A stretch of 64,000 nt of DNA from Pseudomonas syringae KCTC 12500 (GCF_000507185.2 NZ_AYTM02000002.1:2898001-2962000); one strand, 5' to 3'. Counted from the stretch's first letter, positions 17,035 through 28,612 are shown. Translations and numbers: made by a program. The notes: generated by a model not told the origin, from the letters alone.

Positions 17035-18909
17035 ATGCTTTCTGGTTGGCTGCGCGCGTGTGCGCTGATAGTGGCAGGGTTGGTCAGCGTTTCGACGCTC
17101 GCCGATGAAAAACAACGAACCGCCATTGTCGTCGGTGGTGGTCTGGCAGGTTTGACTGCCGCCTATGAACTGCAGGCCAAAGGCTGGCAGGTGACGGTGC
17201 TGGAAGCCAAGCCGAGCCTGGGTGGCCGCTCCGGTCTGGCGACCAGCGAGTGGATCGGCAACACCAAGGCTCAGCCTGTGCTGAACCGCTATCTGGACAG
17301 CTTCAAGCTGTCTACCGTGCCTGCGCCTGAATTCGTGCGCACGCCCAGTTACCTGATCGATGGTGTGTACTTCACCCAGGCTGACCTGGCCGTCAAACAG
17401 CCGGCGACCGCCGAAGCCATCAAGCGCTACAACGACACGCTGGATAACCTCGCGCGTTCAGTTGACGACCCGGAAAACCCGGCGTCCAACAGCACGCTGT
17501 TTGCGCTCGACCAGATCAACGTTGCCAACTGGCTGGACCGCCTGAACCTGCCTGTCACTGCGCGTCAGTTAATCAATCAGCAGATCCGTACCCGCTACGA
17601 CGAGCCTTCGCGCCTGTCGCTGCTGTACCTCGCCCAGCAATCGCGGGTTTATCGCTCGGTCGACGAGCGTGACTTGCGTGCTGCGCGCCTGCCCGGTGGC
17701 AGTGCGGTGCTGACCCAGGCGTTCGTCAAGCAACTCAAGACCGTCAAGACCAACTCGCCGGTGACGGCAGTCATTCAAGAGAAGGACAAGGTCACGGTCA
17801 AGGCTGGCGCCACCAGCTATACAGCAGACTATGTAGTGATGGCCGTGCCGTTGCGTTCGCTGGGCAAGATCCAGATGACGCCTGCACTGGACGCGCAGCA
17901 CATGGGCGCGATCAAGAGTACCAACTACGGCTGGCGCGACCAGATCATGCTCAAGTTCAAGACTCCGGTCTGGGACAGCAAGGCGCGCATGTCCGGTGAA
18001 GTGTTCAGTAACACCGGTCTGGGCATGTTGTGGGTAGAGCCGGCGCTTAAAGGTGGCGCCAACGTGGTGATCAACCTGTCTGGCGACAACGCACGCATCA
18101 TGCAGGCCTTCGGTGACAAGCAGATGGTCGATCAGGTGCTGATCCGTCTGCATGCGTTCTACCCTGAGGCACGCGGCGCCTACACCGGCTATGAAATCCG
18201 CCGTTACAGCGTCGATCCTTCCACCGGCGGTTCTTACCTGGCGTTCGGTCCCGGCCAGATCAGCAAATACTGGCGCTTGTGGGAACGGCCGATCCTGCGC
18301 GTAGCCTTTGCTGGCGAGCACACCGACACCTTGTACCCCGGCACTCTGGAAGGCGCCCTGCGCAGCGGTCAGCGTGCAGCCGGTCAGGTGCAGGATCTGG
18401 CCGCTGGCAAGTCGTTCGAGCCGGTCAAGGTTGCACCGCCGAAAGCACCGGCCCCTGCTGCGCAGAAGTCCGATGGCAATTTCTTCAGCAACCTGTTCGG
18501 CGGTTCCTCCGACAAACCGGCTGAACCTGCCAAGCCGCAGGCTGGCAAGCCAGGTTTCTTCTCGCGCATGTTCGGTGGCGGTGAAGAACCGGCCCCGGCA
18601 CCTGCTCCGGCAGAGAAAGCTGTAGAGCCTGCTCCAGCGCCTGCACCGGCTGCCCCTCCGGCACCCGTGGTTGCGCCGGTTGTCCAGCCTGCCAAACCGC
18701 CGGTAAAAGCCGAGCCAGCGAAGAAACCAGCGACCAAGGCTGAGCCTGCGAAGAAAGTGCAAAGCAAGGAAGCGGCCAGGAAAGAAGCGGCTAAAAAAGA
18801 GGCTGCGAAGAAGGAAGCGGCCAAAAAAGAGGCCGCGAAAAAGGCTCAGAGCAAACCGGCGCCAGCCAAGGCCCCTGCTGAAGCAGCGCCTGCAGACGCC
18901 AATAACTGA
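17035..18909 (+). CDS. exported flavin amine oxidase with low-complexity C-terminal tail
   Basis: 624 residues. An N-terminal hydrophobic segment (LRACALIVAGLVSVSTLA) looks like a signal peptide. The FAD-binding motif GGGLAGLTAAYEL follows, then a flavin-containing amine oxidase domain to about residue 455 (AFAGEHTDTLYPGTLEGALRSG region). The last ~160 residues are Pro/Ala/Lys-rich and hold two similar motifs, NFFSNLFGG and GFFSRMFGG, then Lys/Ala-rich repeats. GGAG lies nine bases before the chosen ATG. An ATG seven codons upstream (17014) would place RRML before the hydrophobic segment and resemble a Tat signal, but has no clear ribosome site. Substrate unknown. Confidence 0.8.
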   Translation: MLSGWLRACALIVAGLVSVSTLADEKQRTAIVVGGGLAGLTAAYELQAKGWQVTVLEAKPSLGGRSGLATSEWIGNTKAQPVLNRYLDSFKLSTVPAPEFVRTPSYLIDGVYFTQADLAVKQPATAEAIKRYNDTLDNLARSVDDPENPASNSTLFALDQINVANWLDRLNLPVTARQLINQQIRTRYDEPSRLSLLYLAQQSRVYRSVDERDLRAARLPGGSAVLTQAFVKQLKTVKTNSPVTAVIQEKDKVTVKAGATSYTADYVVMAVPLRSLGKIQMTPALDAQHMGAIKSTNYGWRDQIMLKFKTPVWDSKARMSGEVFSNTGLGMLWVEPALKGGANVVINLSGDNARIMQAFGDKQMVDQVLIRLHAFYPEARGAYTGYEIRRYSVDPSTGGSYLAFGPGQISKYWRLWERPILRVAFAGEHTDTLYPGTLEGALRSGQRAAGQVQDLAAGKSFEPVKVAPPKAPAPAAQKSDGNFFSNLFGGSSDKPAEPAKPQAGKPGFFSRMFGGGEEPAPAPAPAEKAVEPAPAPAPAAPPAPVVAPVVQPAKPPVKAEPAKKPATKAEPAKKVQSKEAARKEAAKKEAAKKEAAKKEAAKKAQSKPAPAKAPAEAAPADANN

Positions 18910-18930
18910 CCGTCCGATGGCTGACTGAAA

Positions 18931-18961
18931 GGGATGCGGTTCATACCGCATCCCTTTTTTT
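18931..18961 (+). terminator. Rho-independent terminator after the amine oxidase
   Basis: A perfect ten-base stem GGGATGCGGT / ACCGCATCCC with a TCAT loop, followed by seven T residues. It begins 21 bases after the stop codon. Confidence 0.95.
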
Positions 18962-19266
18962 ATGCGCGCTCGATTCGTTCTATCCCTGTGGGTAGCCCTT
19001 GTCGGGCCTGATCGTGCCGTTCATCGGTATCGAAAGGCCGATGGTCATTGCAAAGTGTTACTGACGGCAAATTATCGGGATGCTGCTGCAGCGCGGACAG
19101 CCTGACACCGCTGAACAGAGGTTCAGGTGTTGAGGGAAGCAACAGAATCGAGGTACGAACTGCCCACCAGACCTATCGTATTGTTCGATGCGTCCGAGCG
19201 AAATTTTGCGCTTTCATTCGATAGATAAAAAGCTAGTCTGGTAACACTTCTGACAAGGTACTGGTA
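18962..19266. other. gene-free region before cytochrome b561
   Basis: About 305 bases with no convincing gene, repeat or RNA. An AT-rich stretch near 19200-19245 probably holds the promoter of the cytochrome b561-yceI pair. A 60-codon minus-strand frame here has no recognisable features. Confidence 0.4.
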
Positions 19267-19815
19267 ATGCAGCTACGTAATTCATCCTCTCGCTACGGTC
19301 TGGTCAGCATAGTGCTGCACTGGGGTGTGGCAGCTGTCGTGTTTGGAGTGTTTGCGCTGGGGCTGTGGATGGTTGGGCTGGATTACTACGACACGTGGCG
19401 CAAGGCGGGTCCTGATCTGCACAAGAGCATCGGCATCACGTTGTTTGCGGTCATGTTGATCCGCGTGGTCTGGCGTCTGCTCAGTCCGCCACCGCCGCCG
19501 TTGACCAGCTACAGTAAGTTGACGCGCATCGGTGCCGCATTCGGCCATCTGTTTTTGTACGTCGCACTGTTTGCCGTGATGTTCGCCGGGTATCTCATTT
19601 CCACCGCCGATGGCGTGGGGATTCCGATATTCGGCCTGTTCGATGTGCCCGCGCTGGTTTCGGGCCTTCCTGATCAGGCAGAAACGGCTGGCTGGATTCA
19701 CCTGTATCTGGCCTGGGTCATCGTGATATTCGCGGGGCTCCATGGTCTTGCTGCATTGAAACACCACTTCATCGATCGCGATGTGACCCTCAAGCGTATG
19801 CTGGGTCGTAATTGA
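19267..19815 (+). CDS. cytochrome b561 family protein
   Basis: 182 residues with four membrane helices. It has the haem-ligand histidines of the bacterial b561 family: VLHWGVAAVVFG near residue 17, DLHKSIGITLF near 55, GWIHLYLAWVIVIFAGLHGLAALKHHF at the C-terminal end. These inner-membrane dihaem proteins pass electrons between membrane quinol and periplasmic partners. It directly precedes a yceI gene, a frequent pairing in Pseudomonas; the physiological partner is unknown. Confidence 0.9.
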   Translation: MQLRNSSSRYGLVSIVLHWGVAAVVFGVFALGLWMVGLDYYDTWRKAGPDLHKSIGITLFAVMLIRVVWRLLSPPPPPLTSYSKLTRIGAAFGHLFLYVALFAVMFAGYLISTADGVGIPIFGLFDVPALVSGLPDQAETAGWIHLYLAWVIVIFAGLHGLAALKHHFIDRDVTLKRMLGRN

Positions 19816-19842
19816 TTGTTCAACCAAAACGGGAATAAACGC

Positions 19843-20421
19843 ATGTTGAAGAAGTCTCTCGCCGCTCTGGCTCTGGGTACCGCATTGTTGTCTGCTGGCC
19901 AGGCCATGGCTGCCGACTACGTTATCGACAAGGAAGGTCAACACGCATTCGTTGACTTCAAGATCAGCCACCTGGGTTACAGCTTCATCCACGGTACCTT
20001 CAAGGACTGGGACGGCACGTTCAGCTTCGATGCTGCCAAGCCTGAAGCCAGTAAAATCAACGTCGATCTGAAAACCGCCAGCCTGTTCACCAACCACGCT
20101 GAGCGCGACAAACACATCTCCAGCAAAGACTTCCTGGACGTTGCCAAATACCCTGAGGCCAAATTCGTTTCCACCGCAGTCAAATCGACTGGCGAGAAAA
20201 CGGCTGACGTCACTGGCGACCTGACCCTGCACGGCGTGACCAAGCCAATCGTCATCAAGGCAACCTTCAACGGCGAAGGCAAGGATCCATGGGGCGGCTA
20301 CCGTGCCGGCTTCAACGGTACTTCGACGCTGAATCTGAACGACTTCGGCATCAAAGGCCCAGGCCCGACGTCGCAGACGCTGGATCTGGACATCAGCTTC
20401 GAAGGCGTACAGAAGAAGTAA
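19843..20421 (+). CDS. yceI: YceI family periplasmic lipid-binding protein
   Basis: 192 residues. A signal peptide ([23 protein letters not shown]) ends at an AMA-A type cleavage site. The mature part is a YceI lipocalin-like barrel: [20 protein letters not shown] at its start, [18 protein letters not shown] near residue 95 and [14 protein letters not shown] near 137. Such proteins bind isoprenoid chains in the periplasm. The start at 19843 is preceded by GGGAATA and lies 27 bases after the cytochrome stop, so the two probably form an operon. Confidence 0.93.
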   Translation: MLKKSLAALALGTALLSAGQAMAADYVIDKEGQHAFVDFKISHLGYSFIHGTFKDWDGTFSFDAAKPEASKINVDLKTASLFTNHAERDKHISSKDFLDVAKYPEAKFVSTAVKSTGEKTADVTGDLTLHGVTKPIVIKATFNGEGKDPWGGYRAGFNGTSTLNLNDFGIKGPGPTSQTLDLDISFEGVQKK

Positions 20422-20440
20422 TTGCACGCTTGATCGACAG

Positions 20441-20467
20441 AACGCCGACCCTTGGGTCGGCGTTTTT
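20441..20467 (+). terminator. Rho-independent terminator after yceI
   Basis: Stem AACGCCGACCC / GGGTCGGCGTT with a two-base loop, running directly into a T tract. It starts 20 bases after the yceI stop. Confidence 0.93.
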
Positions 20468-20580
20468 GTTGGTGCTGCCCTGGATCGAACGCGGAGCGTC
20501 CAAGGCTGCGCTACTACGCGGAGCGCTTATCTTCATATACAAGCCCTGAAAAGCTCGGAGGACGGCGCTTTCAGGTTTCT

Positions 20581-20722
20581 GCCCGCAGGGCGTGGGAGCG
20601 GACCGGGCGACGCTTCGCTTGTTCGCGAAAGGGCCTGTATATTCACCGAAAATGCATCGTCTGAGCTGAAGCCTTCGCGAACAAGTTCGCTCCTACGGCC
20701 TTCGGCCAGAATCAAAAACAGA
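20581..20722. repeat. REP-type inverted pair (GTAGGAGCGA family)
   Basis: GCCCGCAGGGCGTGGGAGCG on the left and GCGAACAAGTTCGCTCCTAC followed by GGCCTTCGGCC on the right. Same family as the other REP pairs in the window. It occupies much of the 408-base gap between the convergent yceI and rhlE genes; the rest holds the two flanking terminators. Confidence 0.8.
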
Positions 20723-20783
20723 TTTACGTATACGCAGAGTGCGGGAGCGATCATCTCGCACGACGATCATCGATACAACAAAC

Positions 20784-20815
20784 AAAAACGCCCCGAGCAA
20801 GTCGGGGCGTTTTTA
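20784..20815. terminator. bidirectional Rho-independent terminator (rhlE end)
   Basis: AAAAACGCCCCGA / TCGGGGCGTTTTT around a GCAAG loop. A-run and T-run on the two sides allow it to act in both directions. It lies just downstream of rhlE on the minus strand. Confidence 0.92.
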
Positions 20816-20829
20816 GTGTTGCGTGGCTG

Positions 20830-22719
20830 TCAGCTGTCGCGATTGCGGGTCAGCAGGGCCGGTTTTTCACCGCGTGGACGGCTTGGCAACTGGTCCAGTT
20901 GCTCGGCAGAAGGGAAGCGGTCGATCTTGGACTCCTTGTGCACGATCTTCGGCTGAGGCTGGCCGTCGCGGGGTGCGCGTGCGACTGGCTCCTGACCTTC
21001 ACGTGGCAAGGGTTGCTCTTCACGTGCCGGGCGACGGCCACGTGGCTGACCATCACGCGAGCGGGGTGCCGATGAACCCGAGCCGTTGCGCTTTGGCGCG
21101 CCACTGCCCGAGCCGTTGCGAGCGCCACCGGCAGGGCGACCCGGATTGGCCGGGCGAGCAGCGCCGCCAGCGGCCGGTGCGGCTGCGCCAGGCGCGGCAG
21201 CAGGGCGACGACCACGGTTCTGGCCTTTGCCCTGATAAGGACTGACGTAGTCAGCACGGTTGCCAAAGTTGTCTACTTCATCGTCACGGAACTCGTCAGG
21301 GGCGCGATCGGCTGCCGGACGCGGTGTGGCGGGTTGCGATGCACGCTGTTCGCTGCGAGGCGTGCCCTCACGAGGTTTTTTTTCGCGTGGCTGCCTTGCA
21401 GGACGTTCGCCAGTGGCGGAGGCAGCAGCAGGTTTTTCCTTGCCTTTATCCTTGCCCTTGTCGCGACGACCACCGTTGTTCTTGTCGCCATCGCCACGTG
21501 CAGGACGTGCGCCACGCGAGTTGCGAACATCCGGACGCTCACGCACTTCCGGCTTCTCAGCCTCGACTGCAGTGATGTCGAAGCCCATCAGGTCGCCGTC
21601 GGCGATCTTCTGCTTGGTCATGCGCTCGATGCTTTTGAGCAGCTTCTCTTCGTCCGGCGCAACCAGCGAAATGGCTTCACCAGAGCGACCGGCACGGCCG
21701 GTACGCCCGATACGGTGAACGTAGTCTTCGTCGACGTTGGGTAGCTCGAAGTTGACGACATGCGGCAACTGATCGATATCCAGGCCGCGTGCGGCGATAT
21801 CGGTCGCGACCATGATGCGTACATCGCCTGCCTTGAAGTCGGCCAGCGCCTTGGTCCGGGCGTTCTGGCTCTTGTTGCCGTGGATCGCGACAGCCGCAAG
21901 GCCGTGCTTGTCCAAGTACTCGGCCAGACGGTTGGCACCGTGCTTGGTGCGGGTGAAGACCAGCACCTGTTCCCAGGCACCGACGGTAATCAGGTGCGCC
22001 AGCAGCGAACGCTTGTGGTTGGCTGCCAGGCGGAAAACCCGTTGCTCGATACGCTCGACCGTGGTGTTCGGCGGCGTGACTTCGATGCGCTCGGGGTTGT
22101 GCAGCAGCTTGCCGGCCAACGACGTGATGTCATTGGAGAAGGTAGCCGAGAACAGCAGGTTCTGGCGCTTGGCCGGCAGCCGCGCGAGAACCTTCTTGAC
22201 GTCATGCACGAAGCCCATGTCGAGCATCCGGTCTGCTTCATCGAGCACCAGGATTTCGACGTGGGAGAGGTCGACACTGCCTTGACCGGCCAGGTCGAGC
22301 AGGCGGCCAGGGCAGGCCACCAGGACGTCCACACCACGGGACATGGCCTGAACCTGCGGGTTCATGCCGACGCCGCCGAAGATGCAGGCGCTGACGAACT
22401 TCAGGTCGCGGGCATAGAGCTTGAAGCTCTCGTGCACCTGTGCGGCCAGTTCGCGGGTCGGGGTCAGGACCAGGACGCGTGGTTGACGCGGGCCGTGACG
22501 CTGGGATTTGTCCGGAACACCATTGGGAAACAGCCGCTCCAGAATAGGGAGGGCGAAACCACCGGTTTTACCAGTACCGGTCTGTGCCGCAACCATCAGG
22601 TCGCGACCTTGCAACACGGCGGGAATGGCCCGCTGTTGCACGGGGGTAGGCTGGGTATAGCCCGCTGCCTCGATGGCGCGGACTAAAGCCTCGGAGAGAC
22701 CGAGGGAAGCAAAGGACAT
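20830..22719 (-). CDS. rhlE: DEAD-box ATP-dependent RNA helicase RhlE
   Basis: 629 residues. The helicase core has the Q motif [50 protein letters not shown] and [11 protein letters not shown]. After about residue 390 comes a ~240-residue disordered tail rich in Arg, Gly, Pro and Ala, as in long RhlE proteins of Pseudomonas. The start at 22719 has AGGA eight bases upstream; the frame extends further but without a good site. The helicase remodels RNA in ribosome assembly and mRNA decay and often matters at low temperature. Confidence 0.94.
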   Translation of the reverse strand: MSFASLGLSEALVRAIEAAGYTQPTPVQQRAIPAVLQGRDLMVAAQTGTGKTGGFALPILERLFPNGVPDKSQRHGPRQPRVLVLTPTRELAAQVHESFKLYARDLKFVSACIFGGVGMNPQVQAMSRGVDVLVACPGRLLDLAGQGSVDLSHVEILVLDEADRMLDMGFVHDVKKVLARLPAKRQNLLFSATFSNDITSLAGKLLHNPERIEVTPPNTTVERIEQRVFRLAANHKRSLLAHLITVGAWEQVLVFTRTKHGANRLAEYLDKHGLAAVAIHGNKSQNARTKALADFKAGDVRIMVATDIAARGLDIDQLPHVVNFELPNVDEDYVHRIGRTGRAGRSGEAISLVAPDEEKLLKSIERMTKQKIADGDLMGFDITAVEAEKPEVRERPDVRNSRGARPARGDGDKNNGGRRDKGKDKGKEKPAAASATGERPARQPREKKPREGTPRSEQRASQPATPRPAADRAPDEFRDDEVDNFGNRADYVSPYQGKGQNRGRRPAAAPGAAAPAAGGAARPANPGRPAGGARNGSGSGAPKRNGSGSSAPRSRDGQPRGRRPAREEQPLPREGQEPVARAPRDGQPQPKIVHKESKIDRFPSAEQLDQLPSRPRGEKPALLTRNRDS

Positions 22720-23030
22720 GAGTAATCCTGTTCTGTTGGAGCTTAAGCTCAAGGGATGTCTTGCCTGGCGCGAATGGCGTGTAAAGACAACGCGATCCCG
22801 TCCGGTCCTGCCGGGTCTTCAGTGCATTCCGTGACGTCTGCGCTTGATGAAAATTGCGCTGTTGGCGTGAACGGATGACGATTGCAAGACCGGGCGTCCG
22901 GGCGTAAGCCTGGCGGGAAGGCTGGAGTATAACAGAGCGAGCGCAATACGCCGCTTTCCTGCTGCCCAACGGTGTATGAGGCCGCGATCCCCCGGAAACT
23001 GCCGGTTGGATCGCGGTGCCACAGCCGTTT
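22720..23030. other. gene-free region upstream of rhlE and downstream of metF
   Basis: About 311 bases. The half next to rhlE should contain its promoter and may give a long 5' leader, which is common for cold-induced helicases, but no motif proves this. The half next to metF has a hairpin listed separately. No RNA gene was recognised. Confidence 0.35.
22981..23017 (-). terminator. possible hairpin terminator after metF
   Basis: CCGCGATCC and GGATCGCGG form a nine-base stem enclosing a smaller CCGG/CCGG hairpin, 14 bases past the metF stop. There is no T tract on the minus strand, so it could be a transcript-end stabiliser rather than a true terminator. Confidence 0.45.
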
Positions 23031-23876
23031 TCAGCGTGGCAGTTGCAGGTTGTTCCACACCGCCAGGCTCGGTTCTGCCTGGTTCAGCGTGTAGAAGTGC
23101 AGACCGGGGGCGCCGCCTTGCAGCAGTCGTTCGCACATCTGCGTGATGACTTCTTCGCCAAACGCCTGGATGCTTTGCACGTCATCGCCGTAGGCTTCCA
23201 GCTGTTTACGGATCCAGCGCGGGATTTCCGCACCGCAGGCATCCGAGAAACGCGCCAGCTTGCTGTAGTTGGTGATCGGCATAATGCCCGGCACGATCGG
23301 AATGCTGACGCCCATCTTCTCGACCCGCTCGACGAAGTTGAAATAGCTGTCGGCGTTGAAGAAGTACTGCGTGATCGCACTGTCGGCGCCGGCATTGGCC
23401 TTGTTGACGAAGTGCTTGAGGTCGTCTTCGAAATTGCGCGCCTGCGGATGCATTTCCGGGTAGGCGGCGACTTCAATGTGGAAATGGCTGCCGCTTTCCT
23501 GGCGAATGAAGCTCACCAGGTCATTGGCGTGACGCAGCTCACCGCTGGCCATGCCCATGCCGGAAGGCAGGTCGCCGCGCAGTGCCACGATGCGTTTGAT
23601 GCCCGCATCCTTGTACTGCGCCAACAGGTTGCGCAGGTCGTCCTTGCTGTCGCCCACGCAGGACAAATGCGGCGCAGCAGGGACTTTGATCTCGTTTTCC
23701 AGCTGTAGCACGGTATTGAGCGTGCGGTCGCGGGTCGAGCCACCGGCACCATAGGTGCAGGAGAAAAAATCGGGGTTGTACGTGGCCAACTGACGAGCGA
23801 CGGTCAGCAGCTTTTCGTGTCCAGCGTCGGTTTTGGTAGGAAAGAACTCGAAGCTGAAGCGGCGTTCTTGAGACAT
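23031..23876 (-). CDS. metF: 5,10-methylenetetrahydrofolate reductase
   Basis: 281 residues, typical MetF length. It reduces 5,10-methylene-THF to 5-methyl-THF for methionine synthesis. Markers: FSFEFFPTKTDAGHEKL at the N-terminus with the catalytic Glu, CTYGAGGSTRDRT near 40-52, ALRGDLPSGMG near 98 and QYFFNADSYFNFVERVEKMG near 165. It lies downstream of ahcY on the same strand, 189 bases away, so it may share the SAH riboswitch-controlled transcript, the usual Pseudomonas arrangement. Confidence 0.95.
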   Translation of the reverse strand: MSQERRFSFEFFPTKTDAGHEKLLTVARQLATYNPDFFSCTYGAGGSTRDRTLNTVLQLENEIKVPAAPHLSCVGDSKDDLRNLLAQYKDAGIKRIVALRGDLPSGMGMASGELRHANDLVSFIRQESGSHFHIEVAAYPEMHPQARNFEDDLKHFVNKANAGADSAITQYFFNADSYFNFVERVEKMGVSIPIVPGIMPITNYSKLARFSDACGAEIPRWIRKQLEAYGDDVQSIQAFGEEVITQMCERLLQGGAPGLHFYTLNQAEPSLAVWNNLQLPR

Positions 23877-23889
23877 GGGGGAGGAGGCC

Positions 23890-24062
23890 TCCAGCTTTTA
23901 GCTGCAAGCTACAAGCTGCAAGAGGGCTGTATGCCTGGCTCTGCAGCCTTATGCTTACCGCTCACGGCTGTGTAATAACGATAAAGAAACGAGCGTCAAG
24001 CTCAAGCTGCAAACAAGAGAAATGCACTTGCTTGCAGCTTGAAGCTTATCGCTTGCAGCTAT
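23890..24062. repeat. AGCTGCAAG-type inverted repeat between ahcY and metF
   Basis: The left arm repeats AGCTGCAAGCTACAAGCTGC and the right arm, TTGCAGCTTGAAGCTTATCG followed by CTTGCAGCT, is its inverse, with about 100 bases between. Short AGCTGCAAG/CTTGCAGCT words are iterated in both arms. In the transcript this would fold into a long stem between two cistrons of one operon. Confidence 0.75.
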
Positions 24063-24065
24063 CTA

Positions 24066-25700
<1,635 letters not shown>

Positions 25701-25829
25701 TTAAAGGCCATCCAATTACCATCTTTCTGTAATAGGGTCGATGCACAGTCGCTATGACGCAGGCATGGGCGCGGGTCGCCAGCTCTGCCATCATGCAGCT
25801 ATCCATCGGCCAGACGCTCAGGAGTGACT

Positions 25830-26225
25830 ATGAATTTCCACACCCGCAAGTGGGTAAAGCCCGAAGACCTCAACCCCAACGGCACATTGTTCGGCGGCAG
25901 CCTGCTGCGCTGGATCGATGAAGAGGCGGCGATCTACGCGATCGTTCAACTGGGTAATCAGCGGGTGGTCACCAAGTACATCTCTGAAATCAACTTCGTC
26001 AGTGCCTCGCGTCAGGGCGACATCATCGAACTGGGCATCACCGCCACGGATTTCGGTCGCACCTCGATCACCCTCAAATGCCAGGTGCGCAACAAGATCA
26101 CCCGCAAAAGCATTTTGACCGTCGACAAGATCGTCTTCGTCAACCTCGACGAAGACGGCCAGCCTGCGCCGCATGGCCGGACTGAAATCCGCTACATCAA
26201 GGACCAGTTCGACGTAGAGGACTGA
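25830..26225 (+). CDS. acyl-CoA thioesterase, YciA/hotdog family
   Basis: 131 residues with one hotdog domain. N-terminal NPNGTLFGGSLLRWIDEEAA contains the catalytic Asp of the acyl-CoA hydrolase family, and a β-sheet segment VTKYISEINFVSASRQGDIIE follows. These cytoplasmic enzymes release free acids from acyl-CoAs. ATG at 25830 has GGAG five bases upstream; a GTG two codons earlier is less likely. It is single and divergent from ahcY, with a 354-base gap that includes the riboswitch. Confidence 0.87.
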   Translation: MNFHTRKWVKPEDLNPNGTLFGGSLLRWIDEEAAIYAIVQLGNQRVVTKYISEINFVSASRQGDIIELGITATDFGRTSITLKCQVRNKITRKSILTVDKIVFVNLDEDGQPAPHGRTEIRYIKDQFDVED

Positions 26226-26243
26226 CGCTCAGGTCGCTGAACA

Positions 26244-26333
26244 TCGGACGCATAGCGTCCGACACGACCGTTACAGAATGATCGTTCCTCACGCTCCGCG
26301 TGGGAATGCCTTTCATGACGCTCCGCGTCATCC
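26244..26333. repeat. CGTTCCTCACGCTCCGCGTG-family repeat
   Basis: CATCGGACGCATAGCGTCCG, then GATCGTTCCTCACGCTCCGC, then CATGACGCTCCGCGTCAT: a chain of small inverted repeats (GGACGC/GCGTCC, CACGC/GCGTG, TGACGC/GCGTCA). The family recurs at 45322-45453 and 61801-61972. It fills the gap between the convergent thioesterase and otnI genes. Confidence 0.75.
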
Positions 26334-26346
26334 ATAAAAGCAGGTT

Positions 26347-27132
26347 TCAGCCCCTGGCCTGCAACGCGCGCAACCACGCGAGCCCCGCGCTGGTATCGCC
26401 TTTCGGGCGATATTCGCAACCGATCCAGCCGCTGTAGCCCAGTTCGTCGATGACGTTGAACAGGTGCTCGTAGTTCAGCTCACCCAGGTCCGGCTCATGG
26501 CGATCCGGCACCCCGGCGATCTGGATGTGGCCAATGCCTGCAAAGTCACGACGCAGCTTGCTGGTCAGGTCGCCTTCGACGATCTGGCAGTGATAGCAGT
26601 CGAACTGCACTTTCAGGTTGTCGGCGCCCACCAGCTTGCAGATGTCCTGTGCCTGATCCTGACGGTTGAGGAAGAAGCCCGGCATGTCGCGGGTGTTGAT
26701 CGGCTCGATGAGAATGGTGACGCCTGCGCCCTTGGCTTGCTCAGCCGCGAACGCCAGGTTTTCCAGGTAGACCGCCTGATGACGCTCACGCAAGCTTTCA
26801 TTGGGCAGCAGGCCGGCCATGACGTGCACACGGTCATTGCCCAGCACCTGCGCATATTCCAGCGCCCGCTCGATACCGCTGCGAAATTCCGTTTCGCGGC
26901 CCGGCAGCGTGGCAATGCCTCGCTCGCCTGCCTCCCAGTCGCCCGGCGGAGCGTTGAACAGCGCCTGCACCAGACCGTTGTCGCTCAGGCGCTGCTTGAG
27001 TTCCTGAGTGCTGTAGGCGTAAGGGAACAGATACTCGACCGCGCCGAAACCATCGGCAGCGGCTGCGGCAAAGCGCTCAAGAAAATCATGCTGCGGGTAC
27101 AGCATGCTGAGGTTGGCGGCAAAACGAGGCAT
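26347..27132 (-). CDS. otnI: 2-oxo-tetronate isomerase OtnI
   Basis: 261 residues, a hydroxypyruvate isomerase-like TIM barrel. Metal and catalytic residues are visible in [16 protein letters not shown] (Glu near 143), [12 protein letters not shown] near 182 and the C-terminal [14 protein letters not shown] (Glu near 240). In threonate pathways OtnI interconverts 2-oxo- and 3-oxo-tetronate. GGAG lies directly upstream of the ATG at 27132; a longer frame lacks a site. Last gene of the ltnD-otnK-otnC-gntP-otnI run, which makes OtnI more likely than plain hydroxypyruvate isomerase. Confidence 0.88.
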   Translation of the reverse strand: MPRFAANLSMLYPQHDFLERFAAAAADGFGAVEYLFPYAYSTQELKQRLSDNGLVQALFNAPPGDWEAGERGIATLPGRETEFRSGIERALEYAQVLGNDRVHVMAGLLPNESLRERHQAVYLENLAFAAEQAKGAGVTILIEPINTRDMPGFFLNRQDQAQDICKLVGADNLKVQFDCYHCQIVEGDLTSKLRRDFAGIGHIQIAGVPDRHEPDLGELNYEHLFNVIDELGYSGWIGCEYRPKGDTSAGLAWLRALQARG

Positions 27133-27154
27133 GTTAACTCCAGTCTTCAAAAGG

Positions 27155-28612
27155 TCAGACGAATGGCCAAAGCAGCAGGGTGATCACGAAGCCCAGTGTG
27201 CCAAGCAGCGTGACCAGTACAGTCCAGGTGCGCAAGCCGTCGGCGACGTTGAGGCCCGCCAGCTTGGTGAACATCCAGTAACCGGCATCGTTGATGTGCG
27301 ACATGGCCAGACCGCCACCGCCCATGGCCAGACACAGCAGGGCCAGGTGGTTGGCGCTCAGGTCCAGCGTGGCGATCAGCGGGCTGAGAATGCCTGCGGT
27401 GGTGACCAGTGCAACGGTGGTCGATCCTTGAACGGCGCGCAGCAGCAGGGTCAACAGGAAGCCCAGCGCGAGTACCGGCAGACCGGTGTTGCGCAGCGCC
27501 TCGGAGACCACGGCACCAATGCCGGTGTCGACCAGCACCTTGCCGAATACGCCACCGGCGCCGGCAATCAGGATCACCATCGCCACACCCGGCAAGGCCG
27601 AGCCGATCACATCGGACACCTGAGTACGGCTCCAGCCGCGACGCGAGCCCAGCAGCCAGGCGCACAACAGAGTATCGATCAGCAGCGCAACCAGAGGCGC
27701 GCCGAGCACGGTCAGCACAGCACGCAGCGTGGAAGTGTCCGGCAACATGGTAGTGGCCAGCGTGCCCATCAGAATCAGCACGATCGGCAGCAGGATCAGC
27801 GCGATGATCAGTCCGAAACCCGGTGCGGGCGCGGGCGGCAGCTTGCTTGCCAGGCTGCTGGCGCTCTCTTCGACGTCCATTGTTCGGGTTTCGGTCGCTT
27901 CGCGCACAGCGGAATAATCGTTGCGCGCCCAGGCTTCCAGATCTTCGTTGGTCACATGCGGGCCATAGACTTCGGTACGGATGTCATCGGTCATCGGGTA
28001 AGTCTTGCGGGTCATGCGACCCGCGACGAAGTAGCCGATCATGCACAGCACGGCAACGATCGGAATGCCCAGCATCAGCACCCGGCCCAGGTCCGCGCCC
28101 AACTGGCTGGCGGCGGCGACAGCACCCGGATGCGGCGGCAGAAACGCATGCACGGCGAGCAGTGCGGCGCACATCGGCAGCGCGAAAATCAGCAGCGGCT
28201 TGCGTGCCGCCCGTGCGACACCGTAGGCCAGCGGCATGAGGATGATCACGCCGACCTCGAAGAACACCGGAATACCGACCATGAAGCCGGCAACGGTCAG
28301 CGCCAGAGGCGTGCGCCTGTTGCCGAAGCGGTTGATCAGGGTCTTGGCCAGCGCTTCGGCCCCGCCGGACAGCTCGATGATGCGCCCGATCATTGCACCC
28401 AAGGCGATGATGATCGCGATATGGCCGAGCGTCTTGCCCATGCCGCCTTCGATGGTGGCAACCAGGTCGGCCGGTTTAACGCCGGCGACCAGCGCCACGA
28501 TAATGCTGACCAGCATCAGGGCGACAAAGGGCTGGAATTTGTACTTGAGCACCAGAAACAACAGCAGTGCGATGCCCGCACCGGCCACGACCATCAACAT
28601 GAGCGGCGTCAT
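27155..28612 (-). CDS. GntP-family sugar-acid permease (probable threonate transporter)
   Basis: 485 residues with about twelve or more membrane segments. GntP family markers include [21 protein letters not shown] near 55-75, [20 protein letters not shown] near 107 and [19 protein letters not shown] near 155. A cytoplasmic loop around residues 210-255 is charged. The family carries gluconate and related acids. Its position between otnC and otnI suggests threonate or another four-carbon acid as substrate, an inference from context. Confidence 0.88.
   Translation of the reverse strand: MTPLMLMVVAGAGIALLLFLVLKYKFQPFVALMLVSIIVALVAGVKPADLVATIEGGMGKTLGHIAIIIALGAMIGRIIELSGGAEALAKTLINRFGNRRTPLALTVAGFMVGIPVFFEVGVIILMPLAYGVARAARKPLLIFALPMCAALLAVHAFLPPHPGAVAAASQLGADLGRVLMLGIPIVAVLCMIGYFVAGRMTRKTYPMTDDIRTEVYGPHVTNEDLEAWARNDYSAVREATETRTMDVEESASSLASKLPPAPAPGFGLIIALILLPIVLILMGTLATTMLPDTSTLRAVLTVLGAPLVALLIDTLLCAWLLGSRRGWSRTQVSDVIGSALPGVAMVILIAGAGGVFGKVLVDTGIGAVVSEALRNTGLPVLALGFLLTLLLRAVQGSTTVALVTTAGILSPLIATLDLSANHLALLCLAMGGGGLAMSHINDAGYWMFTKLAGLNVADGLRTWTVLVTLLGTLGFVITLLLWPFV

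Noticed and set aside
17569..18951. 460-codon minus-strand frame opposite the amine oxidase
   Set aside because: It consists of Arg/Leu/Phe-rich antisense translation of the low-complexity tail and covers a terminator.
18960..19142. 60-codon minus-strand frame before cytochrome b561
   Set aside because: No ribosome site and no recognisable composition; most likely chance.
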